NCBI GenBank assembly: GCA_017631215.1
Contig: JAGBTR010000148.1
Location: 1-14,712, forward strand
Direction of reading: 5' to 3'
Length of the DNA: 14,712 nucleotides
Source of the DNA: Clostridia bacterium
GTDB lineage: Bacteria > Bacillota > Clostridia > Oscillospirales > CAG-272
Numbering within the stretch: position 1 is the stretch's first letter; the number at the start of each line of letters is the position of its first letter. A program made the translations under genes and the position numbers. A model generated the notes under the pieces. It was not told the DNA's origin. It saw only the letters and a program-made list of their open reading frames with translations, and searched no databases. Below are positions 7,801 through 13,524 of the stretch, piece after piece.

Positions 7801-8022
7801 TTCGCGCGTTGAGCGGCCGTTGATGACGAGGTCACCCTCCGAGTAGCGGTCAAGACCGCCGAGGATGTTGAGCAGCGTGGTCTTTCCGCAGCCCGACGGG
7901 CCAAGCACAGCGACGAATTCGCTGTCGCGGAAGGCCAGATCCACACCGCGCAGGGCAGGGACGCTTTCCTCTTGCCCCTTGCCGATGGCGTAGGATTTGA
8001 CGATACCCTTGAGTTGAAGCAT
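4897..8022 (-). CDS. MacB/FtsX-type ABC transporter, ATPase and permease in one chain
   Basis: 1041 residues. The ATG at 8022 has AGAAGG 6 bases upstream; the longer frame begins at an unsupported TTG. Residues 1-225 are an ABC ATPase of the LolD/MacB class: Walker A GPSGCGKT (41-48), Q93, signature MSGGQ (145-149), Walker B ILLADE (165-170) followed by the D-loop, switch His201. A basic linker (about 230-268) leads to the permease: first helix about 290-314, an extracytoplasmic domain of some 590 residues, then three helices at about 906-934, 964-990 and 1005-1026, with the FtsX signature ERTKEIGILRAIGA at 937-950. MacB is usually about 650 residues, so the outer domain is far larger. It includes a Met-rich part (14 Met in 338-455). 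Such proteins couple ATP hydrolysis to mechanical work outside the membrane rather than to a channel. The gene stands alone with its own promoter. Substrate unknown. Confidence 0.93.
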   Translation of the reverse strand: MLQLKGIVKSYAIGKGQEESVPALRGVDLAFRDSEFVAVLGPSGCGKTTLLNILGGLDRYSEGDLVINGRSTREYRDADWDTYRNHSIGFVFQSYNLIPHQTVLANVELALTLSGVSRAERRRRAIEALEKVGLGDQIRKRPNQMSGGQMQRVAIARALVNDPDILLADEPTGALDTVTSVQIMEILKDISKDKLILMVTHNPELAETYANRIVRLVDGQVVGDSKPYTPEEAERDAEQKRAALAEAKKEKKRQSRRDDGTGKGKRSMSFFTALSLSFQNLMTKKTRTLLTSFAGSIGIIGIALILALSNGVNLFIATVQEDTLSTYPLTIQRETQDMSAMLGAMTAVDESQNHADSNMIHVDDSLGTMMSAMSATVSNDLTAFKAHLDANEELLASYVNDIQYTYDFDLQVFTADGKTQVNPTAIFDNMGGSFSGMSEMMAASGMGGLGIMSEMIDAPALLDQQYEVVAGEWPDAHDELVLVISSNNQISKMALYMLGVLDQGELEGIMEDLMTKGEYDTTPLEPYSYDDFLNMTFRLLNTSDFFVEKDGASYTVDGVTYPVWRDVRDDVLHYDQASFVTEHGIDLKIAGIVRPRKGVAATSISGAIGYTKALTDYILEANAESALIAQQKATPEYNALTGLKFERTVYTKDNIDKLIRTIDANTMEALYAFMTEQIHSMFAENPPVNAESFVGFAAMMDATQLRTLISQMLDIAKADPSNAVSLNMLTMALSQMLPGVQITPDNLVTLLPSMSLEQIMVTIVGIPKSEQVPMDIKGLQAMCGEAAMTGIYDYMNEQLMLMSVDDTNFATLLRTMDDEQFDTFQNTLYDLAPQTDATLESNLSLMGDAEMATPASINFFAVDFESKEYLESFIQAYNDAAEDETKQLRYTDIVGNMMSSVTIIVDAISYVLIAFVSISLVVSSIMIGIITYISVLERTKEIGILRAIGASRRDISRVFNAETLIIGFTAGAIGILFTVLACIPVTLILRSATGIASITAALPLAGGIALIIISMVLTFVAGLFPAGLAARKDPVIALRSE

Positions 8023-8059
8023 AACAAACCTTCTTTCCAAACGAATTTTTCCGTGACCG

Positions 8060-8078
8060 ACGCCGACGGCATCGGCGT
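8060..8078 (-). other. Leader hairpin of the ABC transporter mRNA
   Basis: ACGCCGA/TCGGCGT arms (8060-8066, 8072-8078) in the untranslated leader, flanked by two GGTCACG-like copies. No T-run. Possibly a stability or regulatory element. Confidence 0.3.
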
Positions 8079-8101
8079 GACCATAGAAGAATGATGGTGA
8101 T

Positions 8102-8131
8102 ATTATATAAACAATATAGGCGCTGTGTCAA
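8102..8131 (-). promoter_or_regulatory. Promoter of the ABC transporter gene
   Basis: Read leftward: TTGACA (8131-8126), 18-base spacer, TATAAT (8107-8102). Both hexamers match consensus. The leader before the ATG at 8022 is about 75 bases. Confidence 0.85.
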
Positions 8132-8232
8132 GTGGATCGGAGCGGAGTTTTAAGAAAATTTACGAAGTAGTCTTATTTTATACCAAAAGATGCGCAAAAT
8201 ACGGCAATGCGTGTCGGAAAGGCGGACAAAAG

Positions 8233-9237
8233 ATGCAACCGCAATGGATGACGGAATTGGAGATATATGATCGATGGATGGTCGAGACTGCGCTGCAAAC
8301 GGAGCGCGGCAGCGGGCTTGCCTGCGGGAGGGATTACGATCTGCTCCTTTTGCGCGGCGATACGGTGATCTCCTATACGGCAGATGTGGCAGGACAGACG
8401 GACAATCTCTCGCAGATCGGGGAGATGGACGACGCGCTCCTTGCGCGTATCGTCTCCTTTTTGCACGAGCCGACGCACGAGCTGGCGGCCGCCGTTTTGC
8501 CCAATGAGCAACGCGTGGCCGTGGTCTTGCCCGCGGCGGGAGACGTTGGCGGCGAGGGACTCGTCCTTTTGCCGCACGCCGACAAGGCAACGGTTGGACG
8601 AGTGCTCGATCGCGCCTTTGACCGCGAGACCTGCTGGTTGACCGATCCCCCGACCTCGTGTGGTACCAAGGCGTCGGCGTGCGAGGTCGCGCTTGAGCAT
8701 CTGCTGCGGAGCGGTCTGCGACTACTGGATCGCCATATGGGCTCGGCGCGTATGCTGCCCGTGCGCGACCGCCGAAATATGTCGCTGTATCTGTGTGCGC
8801 TGCACGACCTGCTCCGCACCTTTTGGGACGGCGCGCCGCCTGCCGACCGACTCCGTCCCTTTCCCATCGCCTATCCCTTCCACGGCACCTTCTGCCCGGC
8901 CCACGCCGCTTGGATGGCGCTGTGCTTTGCCGTCGGACTGAAGCGTCTTCTGCCGCCCGAACGGTATCCGTCCCGCTCGGTCGCCGACCACGAGCGACTT
9001 CTGCCGATGATCGAGATCGCGGCGGGAAACCGAACGAGATTGCCCGACGAGTGGCGGGAATGCGCACGGATGGCGGAGCATCTGGGCATGTTTTTTGATG
9101 TCCGACGGACAAGACACAGCATCCTTGTGCGGCTGTGTCCGCTCGTGCCCGCGTCCGAGCGCGAGTTTGCCGTCCGCGCCGCGCTCGCGGATGAGCTGTG
9201 GAAAAATCCGCCGGAAAAGAGACCGCTTTTGCCTTGA
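8233..9237 (+). CDS. Unrecognised soluble protein, 334 residues
   Basis: I do not recognise this protein. The chosen ATG follows AAAGGCGG by about 7 bases; an upstream in-frame start (8125) would lie on top of the divergent promoter and give an unlikely basic extension. The product starts MQPQWMTELEIYDRWMVETA, has no signal peptide and no clear membrane helix, and is probably cytoplasmic. It is rich in Leu, Ala and Arg. Visible features: an acidic stretch around GEMDDALLARI, a segment VAVVLPAAGDVGGEGLVLLP, and several Cys (TDPPTSCG, YLCALHDLL, FCPAHAAWMALCF). It reads rightward, divergent from the ABC transporter, sharing the 210-base region between them. It lacks its own terminator; the promoter of the next gene overlaps its stop codon. 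Reading-frame integrity, ribosome binding site and third-position GC bias support it as a true gene. Confidence 0.7.
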   Translation: MQPQWMTELEIYDRWMVETALQTERGSGLACGRDYDLLLLRGDTVISYTADVAGQTDNLSQIGEMDDALLARIVSFLHEPTHELAAAVLPNEQRVAVVLPAAGDVGGEGLVLLPHADKATVGRVLDRAFDRETCWLTDPPTSCGTKASACEVALEHLLRSGLRLLDRHMGSARMLPVRDRRNMSLYLCALHDLLRTFWDGAPPADRLRPFPIAYPFHGTFCPAHAAWMALCFAVGLKRLLPPERYPSRSVADHERLLPMIEIAAGNRTRLPDEWRECARMAEHLGMFFDVRRTRHSILVRLCPLVPASEREFAVRAALADELWKNPPEKRPLLP

Positions 9238-9262
9238 CAAAAGGGGAGGCGCGTGCTATACT
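9234..9262 (+). promoter_or_regulatory. Promoter of the GH5-like gene, overlapping the upstream stop codon
   Basis: TTGACA (9234-9239), 17-base spacer, TATACT (9257-9262). The TGA inside the -35 hexamer is the stop codon (9235-9237) of the preceding gene. Confidence 0.85.
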
Positions 9263-9325
9263 ATGGTCAGCAGGGGAGCGATCCTCCGCCATCCCACGAC
9301 TGATCCCAATAAGGAGAATTGTAAT

Positions 9326-10552
9326 ATGGAGCAATTGAGATTCGGAGCGAATTACGTACATAGCAACAAGTGGTTCCGCGATTGGGTGGAGCTGGATCTG
9401 ACCTGCACCGAGCGCGATATCGAGACTCTCGCCTCGCTGGGACTCGACCATATCCGTATGCATCTGATGTGGGATATCTTCCAGCCCGAGAAGCACCGCG
9501 TGTGCGAGGCTGCCATGAAAAATCTGCGCGCATCGCTCGATATCTGCCACCGCCACGGCATCGACGTGCTGGTCACTGTGTTCGACGGCTATATGAGCGG
9601 CTTCATCTTTACGCCCGATTGGGTCAAGGGACATCGCTTTATGGCCGACGCCGATATCATCGAGGGCGAGCTGTGGCTGCTCGAGCAGCTGGCCGCCGCC
9701 ATCGGTGACCACCCCGCGCTTTTGGGTATCGACCTTGGCAACGAGCTGAATATGTTCGCCTACGGTGAGCGCTTCGACAGCATCACGGTCGACGAGGGCG
9801 ACGCTTGGAATAATTTGCTGTGCGACAAGTGCGCCGCGCTGTTCCCGAATAAGGTCGTCGTCAACGGCACCGACCACTCGTCGTGGTTCTTCCCGTCGCA
9901 CGCCTTCCGCCGCTCCACGCTGGCGAATACGGGCACGCTGACCTCGCTCCACACCTGGATCGAGTTCACGCAGGCGCGCCGCTACGGCGACGAGAGCCCT
10001 CACGTGATGCACCTGCAGGACTTTATGATCGAGATGGCGCGCGCCTATGCGGTCGACCCCAAGCGACCGGTCTGGGTGCAGGAATTCGGCATCGCCGATC
10101 TGTGGCTCGCACCCGAGCGCCACGAGAACTTCCTGCGCACCGCGATGAAGAACGCCGCCACCTGCGAGGGTCTCTTTGGTTTCACCTACTGGTGCTCGCA
10201 CGACCTCAAGCGCGAGTGGACGGGCTTCGATCAGGACGATCACGGTAAACCCTTCTTCCGCCCCTTCCATCCGCTCGAGTATGAGCTGGGTCTGATCTAC
10301 AACGACAACCGCGTCAAGGAGCGCGGACTCATCCTGCGCGACATCGCGGCCGAGCTTAAGGCAAGCTACAAGCCGCTCAAGAAGGAGACGGCCATCATCG
10401 TCGACGACGCAGCCTTCGAGGGCTGGAAGTACGGCGAGAAGTACGTCGCCATGGCCGAGGACGGCATCTGGTCGCAGTTCGTCCTGCGCGAGAACGCCGA
10501 CAACGCCGACTACCTCGCCGCAAGAGGCATCGAGAGAGTGGTTGAGGTGTGA
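9326..10552 (+). CDS. Cytoplasmic GH5-like glycoside hydrolase
   Basis: 408 residues; AAGGAG lies 9 bases before this ATG, and the much longer open frame upstream is an artefact overlapping the previous gene. The order of motifs fits a (beta/alpha)8 clan GH-A enzyme of the GH5 type: Arg44 in HIRMH, the acid/base Glu140 in GNEL, His209 in SLHTW, the nucleophile Glu253 in VQEFG, and Trp289 in TYWCS. The barrel occupies about residues 5-345; the last 60 residues (from about YKPLKK) form a short tail I do not recognise. There is no signal peptide, so it probably acts on imported oligosaccharides or glycosides, such as short beta-mannans or glucans. The substrate cannot be read from the sequence. 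It is a single-gene unit with its own promoter and terminator. Confidence 0.85.
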   Translation: MEQLRFGANYVHSNKWFRDWVELDLTCTERDIETLASLGLDHIRMHLMWDIFQPEKHRVCEAAMKNLRASLDICHRHGIDVLVTVFDGYMSGFIFTPDWVKGHRFMADADIIEGELWLLEQLAAAIGDHPALLGIDLGNELNMFAYGERFDSITVDEGDAWNNLLCDKCAALFPNKVVVNGTDHSSWFFPSHAFRRSTLANTGTLTSLHTWIEFTQARRYGDESPHVMHLQDFMIEMARAYAVDPKRPVWVQEFGIADLWLAPERHENFLRTAMKNAATCEGLFGFTYWCSHDLKREWTGFDQDDHGKPFFRPFHPLEYELGLIYNDNRVKERGLILRDIAAELKASYKPLKKETAIIVDDAAFEGWKYGEKYVAMAEDGIWSQFVLRENADNADYLAARGIERVVEV

Positions 10553-10559
10553 ACGATAC

Positions 10560-10592
10560 AAAAAAGAGAAGCCGCAAGGCTTCTCTTTTTTT
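10560..10592. terminator. Bidirectional terminator shared by the GH5 gene and tRNA-Arg
   Basis: Arms GAGAAGCC (10566-10573) and GGCTTCTC (10578-10585) with a stable GCAA tetraloop, seven T on the right and six A on the left. It begins 8 bases after the GH5 stop and ends one base before the CCA of the converging tRNA. Confidence 0.92.
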
Positions 10593-10593
10593 C

Positions 10594-10668
10594 TGGCACC
10601 CGCAACAGGAATCGAACCTGTAACTACCCCTTAGGAGGGGGCTATTATATCCATTTAACTATGCAGGC
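10594..10668 (-). tRNA. tRNA-Arg (anticodon CCU)
   Basis: 75 nt including the encoded CCA (10594-10596). Acceptor GCCTGCA pairs with TGCGGGT through two G-U wobbles; D stem GTTA/TAAT; anticodon stem GCCCC/GGGGT with loop CTCCTAA gives anticodon CCT, reading AGG; T stem ACAGG/CCTGT with loop TTCGATT. The discriminator is G. Single-gene unit converging on the GH5 gene. Confidence 0.95.
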
Positions 10669-10676
10669 GTGAGGGT

Positions 10677-10705
10677 ATTATAACACAGCGTGTGAAAAAA
10701 TGCAA
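10677..10705 (-). promoter_or_regulatory. Promoter of tRNA-Arg
   Basis: Read leftward: TTGCAT (10705-10700), 17-base spacer, perfect TATAAT (10682-10677). The same TTGCAT -35 is used by the lipoprotein operon at 1336. Confidence 0.8.
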
Positions 10706-10720
10706 GCCTTTCGCGTGTGT

Positions 10721-10760
10721 TTTTTAAAGAAAAAAGGCAGACGCGGGGGCATCTGCCTTT
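10721..10760 (-). terminator. Terminator of the YwaF-family gene
   Basis: Read leftward: AAAGGCAGA (10760-10752), loop, TCTGCCTTT (10741-10733) and a T-rich run to 10721. It starts 10 bases after the stop codon. Confidence 0.85.
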
Positions 10761-10770
10761 GGGTATCGGT

Positions 10771-11562
10771 TTATTCCTCGGGCGGCGCGGCAAGCGCGGT
10801 CTTTTTTGCCTTGCGATCCTTCAGATACCACGGCAGGTAGGAGAGGGCAAACATGGTCAGAATGACGGCGGCCATTACGCAGGCGCGCAGGGCGAAGTTG
10901 GGGGGCAGGATGTCCAGAATGGAGGGCGTCTCCTCGGGCTCTGCCAAGAACAGATAGTTTGCGCCAGGTCCTTGCAGGCGGTTGGTGATGTAGGCGATGA
11001 CGGCCAGCACCGACAGCAGCGACAGCGCCTTGACGGCCGAGCGGATCGTGGGACGCATCTTGTGGACGAAGATCATATAGAAGATGATGAGATAGCCCAG
11101 CGTATGCTCGCACCAGAACTGGTAGTAACGGAAGCGCGTCGGTCCGGTGTAGGAGATGACGGTCGGCGTGACAAGGGCAAAGATCGTGCCCGAGAACAGC
11201 CAGAAATAGGAAAAATCAAACAGCGTCTGCGAGCCCGTGACGGCCAGATAGCTGGCAAAGATAAGCGCCCAGCCGCATACGGTGATGGGCAGGTGGTCGA
11301 TGGGGTTGGGGTTCAGCGCCGGCACGCCGACCAAGCGCCAGAAGTAGGACATCTCGGTGACGATGGCGGCAAACGCCAGCGTGAAGCGGATGGCGCGGTC
11401 GTATTTGCAGTTGCGCAGGCGGTCGCGGTAGCGGTAGATGAGAACGACCAGCACCGCGGCGATGATGATGGGGGCGAAATGCGCCAGCGTAAAATTGTGG
11501 AATTCGATCGTCTCGCCGACGCCGAAGAAATAGTCGAGCGATTGCTTCAATGCTTCTTTCAT
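10771..11562 (-). CDS. YwaF/TIGR02206-family integral membrane protein
   Basis: 263 residues. AAAGGAG lies 6 bases before the ATG at 11562; the frame stays open far upstream across rplU, but that extension has no start signal. At least six hydrophobic helices are visible (about 28-44, 60-75, 92-110, 118-135, 153-168, 178-193, 224-245). Characteristic pieces are HFAPI near the first helix, DHLPITVCGWALIF (His90, Cys96) and CEHTLGYLIIFYMIF (His153), which I associate with TIGR02206 proteins such as B. subtilis YwaF and T. pallidum TP0381. The family is distantly grouped with eukaryotic TMEM164, a proposed Cys-dependent acyltransferase, and Cys96/His153 could be the matching residues; that is a tentative inference. 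It is a single-gene unit divergent from rplU. Confidence 0.85.
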   Translation of the reverse strand: MKEALKQSLDYFFGVGETIEFHNFTLAHFAPIIIAAVLVVLIYRYRDRLRNCKYDRAIRFTLAFAAIVTEMSYFWRLVGVPALNPNPIDHLPITVCGWALIFASYLAVTGSQTLFDFSYFWLFSGTIFALVTPTVISYTGPTRFRYYQFWCEHTLGYLIIFYMIFVHKMRPTIRSAVKALSLLSVLAVIAYITNRLQGPGANYLFLAEPEETPSILDILPPNFALRACVMAAVILTMFALSYLPWYLKDRKAKKTALAAPPEE

Positions 11563-11623
11563 AGATGTCTCCTTTGCGATGTGCCCACGGAACACGCGGG
11601 CGACGGTTGTGCGTAACGTATAC

Positions 11624-11652
11624 AGTATATCACAAACGCTCAAAAAAAGCAA
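11624..11652 (-). promoter_or_regulatory. Promoter of the YwaF-family gene
   Basis: Read leftward: TTGCTT (11652-11647), 17-base spacer, TATACT (11629-11624). Confidence 0.7.
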
Positions 11653-11709
11653 GACGGGGGGCGCTTTTAAAAAAGAAAAAGAAAAACTTGAAAAAAATTC
11701 AAAAAAGGC

Positions 11710-11738
11710 TTGACACAAGGATGACTTTGTGATACAAT
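11710..11738 (+). promoter_or_regulatory. Promoter of the rplU-prp-rpmA operon
   Basis: TTGACA (11710-11715), 17-base spacer, TACAAT (11733-11738). About 58 bases separate it from the divergent YwaF-family promoter. Confidence 0.85.
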
Positions 11739-11744
11739 ATACTG

Positions 11745-11826
11745 CCGCATAATGTCGGGCAAAAGTGTAACGGCTTGCCGCTACCCCCACCATTAGCGAG
11801 TCTAAAATGAAAGAGAGGTGCTTTTC
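11745..11826 (+). ncRNA. Probable ribosomal protein L21 leader
   Basis: The roughly 80-base leader between promoter and rplU contains a hairpin GTA-A-CGG-CTTG-CCG-C-TAC (11767-11784) followed by CCCCCACCATTAGCGAGTCTAAAATGAAAG. Position, length and the conserved-looking single strand before the ribosome binding site resemble the Firmicutes L21 leader (Rfam RF00559), which is thought to bind L21 and repress its own operon. I could not align it to the model. Confidence 0.5.
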
Positions 11827-12135
11827 GTGTTCGCAATTATTGAAACCGGCGGAAAGCAGTACAAGGTCACGGAGCAAGACATCATCTACGTCGAGAAGAT
11901 CGACGCCGAGGACAACAGCACGGTCGAGTTCCAGGTCGTTGCACTGTCGAACGACAATGGCTTTAAGGTTGGCGCTCCCTACGTTGAGGGTGCTAAGGTC
12001 ACTGCCACCGTTGTTAAGCAGGTCAAGGGCAAGAAGATCTACGTTCTGAAGTACAAGGCTAAGAAGAACGAGAAGAAGAAGATCGGTCACCGTCAGCCCT
12101 ACACCAAGGTCCAGATCACCGCGATCGAGGCGTAA
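11827..12135 (+). CDS. rplU: Large ribosomal subunit protein bL21
   Basis: 102 residues, the normal length. The start is GTG at 11827, giving the canonical [13 protein letters not shown]; an earlier in-frame GTG (11818) overlaps the ribosome binding site AGAGAGG. Conserved segments seen: TGGKQYKV near the N terminus, the acidic [16 protein letters not shown], and the basic C-terminal [19 protein letters not shown] that contacts 23S rRNA. bL21 binds 23S rRNA domain VI and helps assemble the 50S subunit. It is the first gene of the operon with prp and rpmA, whose order is conserved in Firmicutes. Confidence 0.98.
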   Translation: MFAIIETGGKQYKVTEQDIIYVEKIDAEDNSTVEFQVVALSNDNGFKVGAPYVEGAKVTATVVKQVKGKKIYVLKYKAKKNEKKKIGHRQPYTKVQITAIEA

Positions 12136-12150
12136 GGTGCGTCCTAACAC

Positions 12151-12513
12151 ATGACGAAAATTGTGTTTTTCCACACAGACGGTCATTTCTACGGCTTTGA
12201 GGAGCACGGGCACACCGGCTATGCCGAGTCGGGCGAGGACATCCTTTGCTCGGCACTGAGTGCTATGACCATGCTGATCATCAATACCGTGCTTGTGTCG
12301 TACGCCACCGATCTTGATTACAGGATCGACGATGAAACGACGGACATCTCGGTTCGCTGTCGCGCCGCTCTTCCTCAGTATGAGGAGGACGACCGCAAGA
12401 CGTATGCGATCTCGGGTCTGTTTCACGGCTACTATCAGCAGATCAAGGACCTGACCGAGGAGTATTACGACTACCTCGAGGTTGAGCTCGTTGAGAAGCC
12501 CTTTGAAGAGTGA
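12151..12513 (+). CDS. prp: Ribosomal-processing cysteine protease Prp (YsxB)
   Basis: 120 residues, close to the family norm of about 110. The catalytic pair is present: His21 in GHTGYA and Cys33 in DILCSALS. Prp cleaves the N-terminal extension of bL27 after the two Phe residues of LxLQFF, a step shown to be essential in Staphylococcus aureus. Its substrate is the next gene here and carries that exact site. The gene starts 15 bases after the rplU stop; AAGGTG overlapping the end of rplU is 11 bases from the ATG, a weak ribosome binding site, which fits a low-abundance enzyme between two highly expressed ribosomal proteins. Confidence 0.96.
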   Translation: MTKIVFFHTDGHFYGFEEHGHTGYAESGEDILCSALSAMTMLIINTVLVSYATDLDYRIDDETTDISVRCRAALPQYEEDDRKTYAISGLFHGYYQQIKDLTEEYYDYLEVELVEKPFEE

Positions 12514-12515
12514 TC

Positions 12516-12547
12516 GTTACACACCCGCTCCCGCCCTCGGGAGTAAC
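12516..12547 (+). other. Intercistronic hairpin before rpmA
   Basis: CTCCCG-CCCT-CGGGAG (12528-12533, 12538-12543), with flanking GTTA/TAAC pairing (12516-12519, 12544-12547). It has no T-run and ends shortly before the rpmA ribosome binding site. It may set the ratio of Prp to L27. Confidence 0.45.
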
Positions 12548-12568
12548 CATTGAAATTGGGAGGTAAGA

Positions 12569-12850
12569 ATGATGTTGAAGCTCAGTTTGCAGTTCTTTGC
12601 TCACAAGAAAGGTGTCGGTTCTACCAAGAACGGCCGCGACAGCGAATCCAAGCGCCTTGGCGTGAAGAAGGCTGACGGTCAGAATGTTATCGCCGGCAAC
12701 ATCATCGTTCGCCAGAGAGGCACTGCCATCCACCCCGGTAACAACGTTGGTATCGGTAAGGATGACACTCTGTTCGCTCTGATCGACGGTAAGGTTAAGT
12801 TTGAGCAGAAGACCAAGGACAAGAAGCAGGTCAGCGTTTACGCCGACTAA
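12569..12850 (+). CDS. rpmA: Large ribosomal subunit protein bL27 with Prp-cleavable extension
   Basis: 93 residues. GGGAGG lies 5 bases before this ATG, with a second ATG directly following; either may be used. The N terminus [10 protein letters not shown] precedes [15 protein letters not shown], the universal L27 start, so Prp cleavage after Phe10 would expose Ala11 and the basic tail that reaches the peptidyl transferase centre. The remaining conserved blocks, RLGVKK, IVRQRGT and [16 protein letters not shown], are all present. It is the last gene of the operon and is followed at once by a terminator; obgE, the common next gene in Firmicutes, is not in this window. Confidence 0.98.
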   Translation: MMLKLSLQFFAHKKGVGSTKNGRDSESKRLGVKKADGQNVIAGNIIVRQRGTAIHPGNNVGIGKDDTLFALIDGKVKFEQKTKDKKQVSVYAD

Positions 12851-12863
12851 GCCACGTCCGAAT

Positions 12864-12903
12864 GAAAGAGGATGCGGAAAACTCCGCGTCCTCTTTTCTT
12901 TTT
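12864..12903 (+). terminator. Terminator of the rplU-prp-rpmA operon
   Basis: A 15-base stem (12864-12878 with 12883-12897, including G-U pairs) with loop AAAC, and a T-rich tail TTTTCTTTTT. It starts 13 bases after the rpmA stop. Confidence 0.92.
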
Positions 12904-12914
12904 GGCTGAGCGGC

Positions 12915-12943
12915 TTGACAAAGGGTGTGACAAGTGATATAAT
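12915..12943 (+). promoter_or_regulatory. Consensus promoter of the coiled-coil membrane protein gene
   Basis: TTGACA (12915-12920), 17-base spacer ending TGA, TATAAT (12938-12943): both hexamers are perfect. The leader to the ATG at 13052 is about 100 bases. Confidence 0.88.
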
Positions 12944-13051
12944 TTTCCTATGGAAACGTATGGGAATGACAATGACACGTTTGGGCGGATGAAGTAAATG
13001 CGCGAACGGAAGTTAAGAAGAGTTGGAAAATATCAATAAAGGAGAACTTAT

Positions 13052-13513
13052 ATGTATAAGGATACAGGATCGAAAATCAAACAGCGAGCGGAGGCACTAA
13101 GCAAATTAAAGGTCGCTTGGTACATCATTTTAACGTTAATTTCTGTTGCTCTGTTTTTTCATTTTGGTACGATACCCGGAAAGCAATGGCCAGAGTGGGC
13201 ACCCCAATGGATCATATTCGTCTTTCTTGCTTTGCCTCTTTATTTTGTTCCGAAGGCGATTCAAGCATGGAATCAGCACCTTTTCCTCGCGGCCTACGGT
13301 GAACTGATTCAAGCAAATGCCAAAACAGCAGAGCAAATCGAACAGGTGAAATGGTTGCTACAGGATATAAAGGGTCAAAATGCAACAGCCAACGAAGTGA
13401 GCATCAAAACGGAAGAGCAACTCGAGCAGGTAAAACGGTTGCTTCAGAGCATTAAGCAGCAAAATGAAGCGGCTCATGAGGAGAACACGAACAAAACAAC
13501 GGATGATGCGTGA
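13052..13513 (+). CDS. Two-helix membrane protein with duplicated coiled coil
   Basis: 153 residues; AAAGGAG lies 7 bases before the ATG. The N terminus MYKDTGSKIKQRAEAL resembles the YxxIGxKIKxLA lead-in of many small clostridial membrane proteins. Two hydrophobic helices (about 21-38 and 53-68) are joined by a short Pro/Trp-rich loop, and the rest is a hydrophilic coiled coil (about 84-143). The coiled coil is a tandem duplication: residues 91-115 (KTAEQIEQVKWLLQDIKGQN...) and 119-143 (KTEEQLEQVKRLLQSIKQQN...) match with a 28-residue period, exactly four heptads. The C-terminal tail is Asn/Thr-rich. By eye the gene has a clearly lower GC content and more A/T-ending codons than its neighbours, suggesting acquisition. 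It has its own promoter and terminator. No function recognised; oligomerisation at the membrane is an inference. Confidence 0.8.
   Translation: MYKDTGSKIKQRAEALSKLKVAWYIILTLISVALFFHFGTIPGKQWPEWAPQWIIFVFLALPLYFVPKAIQAWNQHLFLAAYGELIQANAKTAEQIEQVKWLLQDIKGQNATANEVSIKTEEQLEQVKRLLQSIKQQNEAAHEENTNKTTDDA
13322..13480 (+). repeat. In-frame 84-base tandem duplication within the coiled coil
   Basis: Copies at 13322-13396 and 13406-13480, recognisable in both DNA and protein (for example GAGCAAATCGAACAGGT against GAGCAACTCGAGCAGGT). The period is a multiple of seven codons, so heptad phase is kept. The copies have diverged, so the duplication is not recent. Confidence 0.75.
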
Positions 13514-13524
13514 ATTTATATATT

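Noticed and set aside
4873..7812. 979-codon open frame on the plus strand opposite the ABC transporter
   Set aside because: The minus strand encodes a protein with every ABC and FtsX motif. The plus-strand product is a His/Arg/Asp-rich low-complexity chain without any family pattern, a shadow of biased codon use.
8159..8184. Possible promoter TTTACG ... TATACC for the 334-residue protein gene
   Set aside because: Spacing is about 14 bases and both hexamers are poor, so I could not support it as the true promoter.
9095..9325. Upstream extension of the GH5 frame
   Set aside because: It overlaps the end of the previous gene in another frame and the GH5 promoter; the ATG at 9326 has a proper ribosome binding site and starts the barrel.
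8150..10561. 803-codon minus-strand frame spanning two genes
   Set aside because: It runs across two plus-strand genes, a promoter and an intergenic gap, and its product has no recognisable domain.
11563..12426. N-terminal extension of the YwaF-family frame across rplU
   Set aside because: It overlaps rplU and two promoters on the other strand; a good ribosome binding site and ATG at 11562 give the normal family length.
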